This document shows, piece after piece, positions 35,928-45,732 of a DNA stretch of 64,000 nt (positions are counted from its first letter, which is position 1; each line of letters opens with the position of its first letter). The position numbers were made by a program, and so were the translations under genes. The notes beneath the pieces were generated by a model. It did not search any database, had not been told where the DNA came from, and worked only from the letters and a program-made list of their open reading frames with translations. Location: positions 36,655,001-36,719,000 of the forward strand of contig BRKX01000009.1 in NCBI GenBank assembly GCA_026008535.1, read 5' to 3'. Source of the stretch: Perilla frutescens. Taxonomy: Eukaryota; Streptophyta; Magnoliopsida; Lamiales; Lamiaceae.

Positions 35928-37562
35928 ATGGAACTCCCCGCTCAATATATTGATCTAGCAATACTTGCTCTCAACCTCAAGAGAGACAAGTTTCTAAACC
36001 TGGACTTTCTCAAGAAGAGACTATTAGATGATGAATTCCATCGAATAGTCAAAGCAGCGGAGGAAACTGAACTACTTCAATTTCTCACTCAATCCCCAAA
36101 GAATGGAAGATGTTGTCCAGAGCTTGTTGCTGAGTTTTACATAGACTCACAAGTTGCAGGTGACAACAACATCATTTCATTAGTCGGCCACCATGTGATC
36201 ATCATCACAAAGGCAACCATGATGGAAACCCTCCATCTTCCCAGACAGGTTCACAGACTGACTCAATAATCATGCCGAACCAGAGAGAATTGTGGAACAC
36301 TGGACGAAACCAGGTGTTGAGCATCATGACTTCTCACACAGACTGAAGGACAGTTTGAGACCGAAGTTCATACAACTCTAGGATATAGTGATCTACTGTC
36401 TTCGAGGCAATCTAGACTATATCCACTTCAATGCAGAGAATGCTCACCTGATGGCACTCATTTATAATTGATGCAAGGTGGACTGGGCATTGTTAGTGCT
36501 ATCACAACTACGCCAGAATGTTCTGAAGGCTCAGTTTGACTATCAAATGGGCACATTCAAGGAGAAGCTAGGATTTATCAATCGACTCAACCTGATCATC
36601 AGTAATCAAATCCGACTTCCTCCACTCTACGGCGTGTTGCTGGACAGGAGAGATTTTCTCCCCACAATCTTTCTCAAAAGAAAAAAGAACCTAAAGCCCT
36701 TCGGGAAAGTCTCAAGAAGGCCACAAACTGCTGATGAAGACACCACAGCTCTGACTGAACTGACATTCATCAGTCGAGGAAAGCAACCGATGTCAGAAGA
36801 TGACATGACAACTGAATCAACTGCGCCAGCTAATTCTCAACCACCTGCCACAAGTTCCATGGATGGCATTGAAGAAAGCTTCAATGAGACTCTCAAACAT
36901 CTGCTATCCATCAGGTTCCACATCATCGAGAGTTATGACTCCTCTCTCTTCGATCAATTAAGGTGATATCTTAGATGGTACCTCTGGAGATTCCAAGTTG
37001 ATGAAACAGTTATGTTCGAACTGCTCGACAGAAAGGGAAGACATTTTTGGAGTTAAGAAGGCATCTGGAGCTGGAACTAGATGAACAATCCCTTCACGGT
37101 ATCTCCTACACTCTCAGAGATCATGGATTCAATGATTCAAAAAATCCAACACGGAGTTCCAGCCTCAGCTCCTCTATCTTTTACCGAGTCATCCAACTCA
37201 TCATCCAATCCAATAGAATTCATCCACCCACCTCCAACTGAAGAACTCTTTATGAGTTTGGCCATGTTGACCACTGAAACTCAAGTTTAATCTTCACTCT
37301 CAGATCTACGTCAACTCATGCCAATAGAAAAGGCATCAAACTGGCTACCCTCGCCATCACCATAACAGCCACACCCATCCCATATGAAGGTAAACATACT
37401 ACTACCTTCATCTTACTACCGCATATCCCTATACCATCATTTGATCTACAACTACATACCATTTTGGATGATACCAAAAAGGGAGAAGATGATGAAGAGA
37501 TTGAGAAGAATGATCGAAAATTCTTGAGTCTCTGGGATGAGATTCAGGGAGAACCCTCATAG
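35928..37562 (+). pseudogene. Sirevirus extra frame C (plant-transposon domain)
   Basis: It starts MELPAQYIDL. The first block reads L-V-A-E-F-Y..L-V-G-H-H-V-I-I-I-T..L-H-L-P-R-Q (36120-36250). A frameshift follows at about 36270-36470. The second block, DWALLVLSQLRQNVLKA, begins at 36481 and leads into a helix-rich segment and a Ser/Thr-rich acidic linker. YLRWYLWRFQVDE follows the TGA at 36964. Further stops lie at about 37054 and 37078, and the frame shifts again to an acidic end (KGEDDEEIEKND..) closing with TAG at 37560. No membrane anchor or catalytic motif was recognised. Of the three extra frames it keeps the two blocks best. Confidence 0.68.
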
Positions 37563-37982
37563 TTTTAGGGGGAAGTACGCCTCAGGGGAAAGAGATGAGG
37601 ACTGTCGAAACTGCTGGAGAAGAAAGGCGTCAGCTTTAAGGGGAAGTTTAGGGAGATGTCTGAAGAAATGAAGTCTGGAGAGATTTTTGGAGGAGCGCTA
37701 GAGAAAAGGGAGAATCTAGCAATTAGTGGAAAAGATGAAGGCTGAAGAGAGATCAATACCAGCTGAAGAAAAGGAGCTAGAAACTGAAAAAAAAAAAAAG
37801 AAAAAAAAACTGTTGTAGATTGAAAGAAATCTAATCAGTTTATACAATCAATTTCTTAGCTATGAAAAGTTTTCTTACTTGATTGTGTTTTCTTATACAC
37901 AAGATAAAAAAATCCTTAAAATCAGTTTGTCCATCATTGCTCAATACTGCCATGTTTTGGACATCATCAAAAAGGGGAAAAT
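37563..37982 (+). other. Sirevirus 3' region with multiple polypurine tracts
   Basis: Three purine runs, AGGGGGAAG, AGGGGAAAG and AAGGGGAAG, occur within about 85 bases directly behind frame C. The PPT proper, AAAAAGGGGAAAA (37969-37981), abuts the 3' LTR. Multiplied PPT-like motifs are a known trait of Sireviruses. The rest is A-rich without a gene. Confidence 0.75.
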
Positions 37983-39921
37983 TGTTAGGAAAAAATATCA
38001 AGAGTTTTCCTTATAGGGGTTTTGATGAGATGTCAAAACATGTCAAAAGAGCCTTAAAAAAATAAAAAGAAATCAAGTAGAAAATTAAGGTTGATGAAAA
38101 TAAAAATTGAGCTATCAAAGTCTAAGAATGATCAATCTGAAAAGAAAAAGAAAAACAAAAAAAAGGAAAAAGAAAAGAGAGAAAAGAAAAAAAAAAGGGA
38201 AAAGAAAAGAAAAAAATCCAGCTAGAAGTTGAGAAAAGAAAAAAATTGTAGCTTGATTGCTAGATCAGTTAGCAAGTCAAGTAAACTGAAAATGCAAGTA
38301 CTGACAAGTTAAAAGTACCAACTGCCATCAGAGTACACATGCTAAAAGGAGCTTTTCAGTATAGAGTAGTGAACTGAAGAAAATACCAGTTCAAGGCACT
38401 AGTTCAAAAGTGCCCACTGATCATCAAAGATCAGAAATTCCAGCTGAAGAAGAATACCAGCTGAAGGATATACCAGTCCAAGGTTCGAGTTGAAGGATAC
38501 GCCAGCTTAAGAAAGCACCAGTTGACGAATGAAGTTCCAGCTGAAGAATGTACCAGTTCAGAGGATATCAACTGAAGACGCACCAGTTCAGAATACCAGC
38601 TGAAGAGGTGCCAGTTCAATATCCAAATTGAAGATACACCAGTCCAAAGAAGTTCCAGCTGAAGGGACATCGGTCCAAAGTACCAGCTGAAGAAACATTG
38701 ATCCAAAACTGCCAGCTGAAGCACACCGAACTGGAGCTCAGAAAGCATCGAGCTAGAGCCCAGAACTGCCAGCTGAAGATGATCAAAATTGGAGCTTACA
38801 AAACTGCCAAGAAGATGTGCAGAACTGACAGCTGAGGAAACATTTCGAACTGAAGATTTCAACTGCCATCTGAAGTCCAGAACTGATGATCAAGATAGAA
38901 GCCGAAACTAAAATTCAAATTTCAGATTTGCCAACATGAGGATCTTGAAGTAAATACAACTAAAATCTTGAAGCAAAAGCATGTCAGAAGAACAAAGGCA
39001 ACTCAACAGCTCTTTAAATGGAAAGCCTCTCGACGGCTTTATCATTTATGATCATTCTTTGATCCACAAACGGTCACAAGAACACTCCTCTATAAAAGAC
39101 GAGTGACTCAGATTATGACCGAGACTTTTTGCCTAGAGAGACTTTTTGCCAAGAGACTTTGCAGCAACACCTTTGTGAAGACGTTCGTCAAAGCTCTTAA
39201 AAACCCAATCTCAAATTCATCCAAAAAGTCCCAACTGAGAAGAAGAAGCAAATTGCTCATCAAGCTAGCTGTTGAAGAATTCCAGCCAGAGCTAGTCTCT
39301 CAGTTCTGTTCTATACCGATCAACTACCCAGTCAAGCCAAAGAAGCGCAAAGGATCACACCAGTTGATAATAGTTTCAAGACTGCATTCTTGAAGATCGA
39401 AAGAGATCTAAAACCTTGAAAAGATGGCCAATAGCACCTTATCTCTCCAGCAAGCAGTTGGGGATCGCAAGTGTGAGACTGTCGACCTAATCGGCTGAGG
39501 AGGCTGCGTTCGTTGGATCGCCATTTTCGGGACAACACTAGTTGAAAAGAAGATCGTGATTCATAAAGTCACCGTTAGCTAGGTTCAATAGTTTGTCTTC
39601 ACTGTGTAACTGTAATACAGAAAATTTACTCTTGCTTAGTGGATTGCTATGTTCAGTTAGGAATAGAGGACGTAGAAGTTGAGCTTCGAACCTCTATAAA
39701 TTATATGTGTGCTCAGTTTACTACTTTCAGTTGCATGCTTTAACTGCACACCTCAAGCACACAAACTACACTTCGAGCAAGCTGATCATCTTAACTGATC
39801 ACCAAGTGCACGGATAACTCCGCGAGTTAAAGGGCCCTATCTATTCCACAATTATTGTTAAGATTTAGATCAGTATTCACCCCCCCCTCTAAACTGATTC
39901 TGACGCGCCCCGAGACCAACA
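37983..39921 (+). repeat. Sirevirus 3' LTR
   Basis: A 1939-bp partner of the 5' LTR. It keeps the canonical TGTTAGG start and ..GACCAACA end and is followed by the duplication AAGCC. TATA-like CTCTATAAAAG lies at about 39088-39098. It carries the same CAGCTG-rich U3 block (about 38440-38870). Confidence 0.93.
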
Positions 39922-40133
39922 AAGCCATTAAAGGATTTAGATCAGCATATTGATGCAGATGAAGAAATTTAAACTTGAAATAGGATATATTGGTTATTAT
40001 TATTAGTTATTTTGTTACAGTTTTTCCTTTTCTTTCTTGTGCTTCAGGTAGTTTGTACCTATAATGTAACATTAACTATTATTATTTTTCGTTAATATAT
40101 TGTTCAATTTACGTTAGAAATATATTCTGTATT
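39922..40133 (+). repeat. Host AT-rich repeat, unit 1, middle part
   Basis: This continues the unit interrupted at 841. It includes CTTCAGGTAGTTTGTACCT..AATGTAACATTAACT, which matches 43037-43080 of the second unit. It ends in GTATT (40129-40133), the duplication of the next solo LTR. Confidence 0.75.
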
Positions 40134-42535
40134 TTTGTATCGCTCCGATCCCGAATGACAGTGGAAATGGACGCCATGGGGGTTGGAATTAAGAAGCGGC
40201 AAAGAAATGGGGTAATTTAATTAACCAAACCTCAACAGAAGACTCAGAATAATCAAACATGTTTCATAATAATATATACTTATTCATAACACCAAGATCA
40301 GAGTTGTTATTGTTTAACAAAAGAATATTATAAGTGCGGAAGCTCCATTATTAACAGGATACTTAACAAAAAGAGACAACAAGAAAATACGTAAATAACA
40401 AAAGCCCATCTCTCAGCATCGTCACATCTACGCACCAGCCTACTGACCTGAAAATATTTGAAAAGATTTGGGCTGAGTACTAATGCACTCGGTGGGCAAG
40501 TTTTTACAATTCAAGTTATGCAAATCATTTTGTTAAAGTAATCTATCTGTGTCCATGCAGGTAGTGAAGCTTAGGAGGTTTTAAAATTGAAAGTAACCTA
40601 AGTTCACCAAAACATTTTATCGTGAAGCGCTTAAGAGTATAACTAGTCACTGTCTGTAACCCGTACTACATCAACAACGCGTAAAGTTGAGTATGGACAA
40701 AGTATACCCAATGAGTGTAACCAATAAGTGTTTCATTTTAGTCTCGCCGACAAGGAGTAGGGCATAACGAATAATGCATGCATATTGTAGCTACTCACAT
40801 TGACACAACGCTAGTTTATGAGACTCCGACAACATACAGTAGCATGTAAATATTTAACACAGATAGTCACATATGCAATTTTAACAAAGCAGAGCTTAAT
40901 AACTTAAAAGATACAATTTACAAAGATAGTATAGACCACCTAGATAGTAGATAAGATTTCAAATTCTGGGTTAGTTCTGCTCAAATACTGCTACTTCTTC
41001 TAGCCCTACAACAATCAATTTGTGCTTAGCTTAACCAAATTAAGGGCTCCTATCTAAAACTCAACTCCTAAATTTCCTTTTAATTTTAATTAAAATTTTG
41101 GTATTTTATTACTTACAGTTTGACCACCCTCAATGATTTATAGTTTACACTATAATCCTAGCTTAGGGATATTATATAATTAATGCTCGGCATATATAAA
41201 TTTAATATTATGATTCTTACCTGTACTATTAACTTGTTTGCACATTTTAGATAATACTTAATTTCAAAGCATAAATTTTAATTCATTAAATATTATTTGT
41301 TTGAAATTGATTTCATTTAATTAATTTAATAATTTTAGAAATCGCGATAGCTACCTATATCGCAATCTGATTACTTTTAACCTCCCTATTCAAATATTAA
41401 TAATTATAACATCTATCTTTAAATCAGAAGTATCAATTAAAAGGGTAGCATCACTTCCTATACAAAAGAATAATATAAATAATTGAAACATTAATTAGTC
41501 ACATGCTGTAAGTGCTAAATTAAAAATCTAAAATTTTTACAACCTGGTTTAGTTAAATCAATTATGTGAAGTGGATTTGCATATTTTCCCCCAATCAGTT
41601 TCATCATTATTTGTTTCAATGAAATTGCATAAATATGATATATATATATATATATATCTTGTTAGATTTCCTAATTATAACAAGCAAACCATAAGAATTA
41701 CTTTAGTTCTAATATTTGAAATTATTCGAAATAAAAGTGTTACTAACCTGTTCTTCTTTGATTTCCTTTTCGTTTAAATTTTTAGTTAGTTTGTTACTTT
41801 ATTAGCTTGTGTGTCTATATATATATATATATATATAAATGCATCACCGTCGTAATATATATTAGTGATCAGCCTCAGAACTTTAACGTATAAGATTACT
41901 TGGTGCTTTATTATTAATTCAACTCATTTGTTAGCTTTGTCATTTATCTTACTATTATATTTTTTTTAATTAACATGTAGTATTGTACATCTCCTTGCAT
42001 CTAATTACTATTAATGCCACTCAAGAACCATGTGCCACTTACACAGTAATATACTTGGTGACTATGTTAGCTATTATCTAATAAATAGGATAGATTATAT
42101 AATAACATTTAAGTAAATATAATATAGTTAGATAGGATTTCAGTATAATAATATATAATAGGATATTCATTAAGTAAAATTATATTTATTTAGATAATTA
42201 TTATGGCTTGGATATGGTTATATCCTAAACACATCTTTTAATACCCGAACTGATAATAACAAATACCTTTTAAGTTTAACAAATAAATAAATTAATAAAT
42301 AGCCTCGGGATTCATAATAAAAATACAAGAATGTATCAAAGTATTTCTAACCTACTCAACAAGCACCCTTACCTAAAAAAATAAAAATTTAAGGATCTAT
42401 TTTTTTCCCTAGCTTATCCTTAAGATTAGCACAGACTATTTTTTTATACTGAAAATGTTTAGATATTACACTTATTCTAACTATTAGATTTATGCTCCTA
42501 CTCAAATTTAGATAATAAAATTTTGGGGTATTACA
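40134..42535 (-). mobile_element. Long solo LTR, reverse, Ty3/gypsy Tekay/Del-like
   Basis: On the minus strand it starts TGTAATACCCCA and ends GGGATCGGAGCGATACA, about 2.4 kb. Flanks GTATT occur at 40129-40133 and 42536-42540. Two extra T bases blur the left border, so the exact base is uncertain. It shares with the solo LTRs at 43205 and 45733 a box GAGTGCATTAGTACTCA followed by TTTTCAAATATTTTCAG (here 40442-40498). Short TA microsatellites occur at 41638 and 41815. No gene inside. Confidence 0.85.
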
Positions 42536-43204
42536 GTATTGTATTCTTTTGACACAGTTATTCAATGTTAATATTATTTTATTATAATGCTAATGAAGTA
42601 ATAACATATTGCTAATGAAGAATAATATATTGAGAGAGAATAATATGCATTAATGTATTAAAATATTTTAGCATTGGTTATCCAATGCTAATATTTTATT
42701 AATATTTTATATATTAGCATCATTATATTTTTCTGTTAGCATTGTGTTTTTATTGTATAGGTTAATATTCCTGCTAACGAATATAATCATGTATGCTAAG
42801 TAAGATGCATTTAAATGTTGACGTTGTAATATTTTGATGACAGGGTGTCAACTCAAGGCTTAATGGTTTGGAGACTAAAATATATATACCAAGATATGAA
42901 ATCTTTTATAAAGCCATTGAAAGATTTATGAGGCATCTAATTTTTTTCTTCAGATGAAAAAGTCTAGGCTTTAAATCGACTAAATTAGCTTGTATTTTTA
43001 GTTTTTGTATAGTCTTTTTATTTTTATTTTTGGTGTTTCAGGTACTTTTGTACCTTTAATGTAACATGAACTAATATTAATTTTTGTTAGTATATTGTTT
43101 GAATTACGTTAGAAATCTATTATATGTTGTATTCATCTGACACAGTTATTCAATGCTAATAGTATTTTATTTTAATGCTAATGAAGTAATAAGATATCAC
43201 TAAA
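42536..43204 (+). repeat. Host AT-rich repeat, end of unit 1 and most of unit 2
   Basis: Unit 1 ends here near 42709. Unit 2 begins with ATATTAGCATCATTATAT and repeats the text of 661-841, 39922-40133 and 42536 onward without interruption. It therefore shows the empty sites of both the Sirevirus and the reverse solo LTR. Confidence 0.75.
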
Positions 43205-45628
43205 TGTAATACCCCGAAATATTTTAGAAGGTTTTATTCAACTTATATTACCCTCTGGTAAGTTAGAAAATAAGTCGGGTCCTTAAATGATTCAAATAAA
43301 GGAAAATCGCAGCCGGGAAAATCTGTTAAATTTATTTTGGTCAAAAATTACTTTAAAAATATGATCTGTTTTTTTTTCGGGTTGATAGAAAAAGTTCTAA
43401 GAATCGTACCAACCTTTGAATTTTCAAATTTCGAGTTCAAATAAACACTTGGCACAATTTTAAACAAAAAGGTAATAAATTTGGATAACTAAGGCACATC
43501 CGTTATTATCCAATTTCTTTTTCAAAATATTATCCTATTCGTAATTATCATATTCTTTTTCCATCATTATCCTCTTTCTTTTATTCGTTATTATCCTATT
43601 TATTTTTTCTCTATAAATAGGAGCTTAAGGTTTCATTTTTTATTCATTTTCAAAATCGAAACGCCGAGCAGCTTCTAGAGAAGGTACGTCTCTAATTTCC
43701 TATTTCAATTCTGAAATAATCATTTTGAAGGTGTCAACGCGTAGATCACGAATGCGTGATTGAAATGATGATATGATGGACGATCACGATGAAAAATCGT
43801 CGTGACCGCCGCAAAAAGTTGTCACCACCCTTTAAATCGATGACTCTTTCGGGTTACCAGATCAAAAAGTTTCGTTAGGGTTTTATGTTCTATGTATATT
43901 TATATACATTTTTCGTGTTATCACTTTTTAATTTCGGGTATATTTTGGATATCCAAATATTAAATTGTAGTCTTTTTCAGATCTATCCTTCATGGATAGC
44001 CCTATCGTATTTTTAAGCTCAAGAGTTGTTCCGTGTGAAAATATAGTATTTTTATTTAAAAATTCATATTTTTCCTATGGGCGGATCTTGCGGTACAAAT
44101 TTATTTGTATCGAATTAATTTTAGGATACGGGTTTGACCACTCCATATGCCAAAACTTCCAAAAGGGTTTTTCTTTATAAAAACACCCTGAGTAAAGTTC
44201 CTTTGAGGGTCAAAATATTTTGATGACCCGGGTGTTGCGTATTAAGATAGTAGATATTATAATATTTACTCCATAGCTAAGAAAGGTTAGATTTTGACCT
44301 AATGGTAGTCTTTCATCGAAACTAAGTTGTCGGATAATCTTGTAGGCACAGAAAAAGGAGATTTGTAGTTGTGACCAGAATCAGAATCTAGATCTAGCTA
44401 TACAGATCAGATTACCAGGTGGGTTTTTATTATATAAAAATGTATTTCGGGTTATTAATCCCTGATATTTATAAAATGAATATGATTGAATATCCAACTC
44501 ATGACTGTATTTAATGTGCTCTCCTGACTCATGTAAGTCTTACTACTGTTTTTGGTGACAAAACTACAATGGTTCACGATATCGAGCCCCAAGCAAACAA
44601 GGCAGTGTCCAACCTTAAGCAGCCAGGTTGTGTACACGAACCGACTCACCGTAAGCATTTTAGGGGAGAGTGTCGCGCAGTGATGGAACTGAAATGATTT
44701 AGTATACATGGAATTCACAAATTTTCTGATTTAAAAGCTTTCCGTGATATGCTTAAAATATGATTTGATATTCTGTTTTATAAAATGATTGTGAAGCTTT
44801 TCTCAAAGGTACCTGCTGAGTGCATTAATATTCATGCCCAAATCTTTTCAAATATTTTCAAGATGAGCTGCGGAATGGTAGACGGCGGTGCTAAAGCTGA
44901 GGGGCTATCTTTTGATATACATGTTTCTTTTATGTGTGGAGTCTAACTAAGAACATGGTTACCTTTTGAGTATGAATAAATGCACTGCGTTCTTGTCCGC
45001 TTACTCTGATTATTGTTATGGAGTGTTCGGTTCTCTGAATCCCATTTTCTTTACTGTTATGGAGTGTTCGGTTCTCCGAATCCCATTTTCTTTACTGTTA
45101 TGGAGTGTTCGGTTCTCCGAATCCCAGTTTCTTTATTGTTATGGAGTGTTCGGTTCTCCGAATCTCGTTTACTTTCCGTTCCTGACAGGCAAAAGCCTGG
45201 CACTTATTTACTTTCCTTATTTAGACAGGTACAAGCCTGGCTTTACATTACTTTCCATGTCAAGGCGAAAAAGTGGCTTTATATTGCTTTCACGACAGAC
45301 GAAAGTTTAGCATCTCTTTACTTCATGTATTTGGACAGACATCCGTCTGGCCTTTTTCATACCTAACCTATTAACAGTTAACCTTTGAACTGTTATTATT
45401 TACATTGAAGTTTTCTTTCTTGGGTTTATTCTAAGAGTCATGGTATCTGGTTTGAGTCATTTCATATGCTTTAAAAGCGTGGATTGATCCATTTATAGAG
45501 GTTATACTATCTAATTTTTTTGGGGCACTAACCCTATTTCTTTGATTGCTTCTATTCAACAACCTTTTTCCCCTTTCCCCAAGTAGCGCATCGGTACCCT
45601 ACCCTTCTCCCGGAATTGGGACGTTACA
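43205..45628 (+). mobile_element. Long solo LTR, forward, Tekay/Del-like
   Basis: A 2424-bp segment TGTAATACCCCG..GGGACGTTACA is flanked by CTAAA (43200-43204) and CTAAC (45629-45633), a duplication with one change. A TATA-like TCTATAAATAG lies at about 43610. It shares the GAGTGCATTA..TTTTCAAATATTTTCA box (44816-44866) with its two neighbours. No coding domain, PBS or second LTR, hence solo. The longer frames near 45000 are produced by the internal 41-bp repeats. Confidence 0.9.
45015..45178 (+). repeat. Four 41-bp tandem repeats in a solo LTR
   Basis: Units begin GTTATGGAGTGTTCGGTTCT at 45015, 45056, 45097 and 45138. The first three are nearly identical and the fourth degenerates at its end. 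The 41-bp period is not a multiple of three, so coding is unlikely. Confidence 0.93.
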
Positions 45629-45732
45629 CTAACGAAGAACAGTATATTAACAGAGAACAATATATATTAATGAATTAGACTATTTTAGCATTGGTTATCC
45701 AATGCTAATATCTTATTACTATAATGCTAACG
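45629..45732 (+). repeat. Host AT-rich repeat, unit 2 end fragment
   Basis: A 104-bp island between two solo LTRs. It reads on from 43204 (CTAACGAAGAACAG..TTATCCAATGCTAATAT), matching 42597-42700. It ends in TAACG, duplicated at 48810. Confidence 0.75.

Larger units (their letters stand above)
842..39921 (+). mobile_element. Giant nested Ty1/copia Sirevirus-type retrotransposon
   Basis: The element has direct LTRs, a 5-bp target duplication AAGCC, a PBS complementary to initiator tRNA-Met, copia-order pol (protease, integrase, RT, RNase H) and a polypurine tract. Sirevirus (SIRE/Maximus) affiliation is inferred from the gag with a CCHC-like finger followed by a coiled coil, the DSGCS protease motif, the long LTRs and additional frames behind pol. 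Nested inside are a solo LTR, an Athila element carrying a CRM-like element, and a truncated Athila LTR. Without the solo LTR and the Athila insertion the element is about 17.8 kb, against roughly 8-12 kb usual for the clade. The first base pair of the 5' LTR reads TA rather than TG, a point change at the terminus. All frames are broken, so it is not autonomous. Confidence 0.9.

Noticed and set aside
44966..45366. Two overlapping frames of 114 and 117 codons
   Set aside because: They arise because the 41-bp repeat unit lacks stops in several frames. They lie inside a solo LTR and match nothing.
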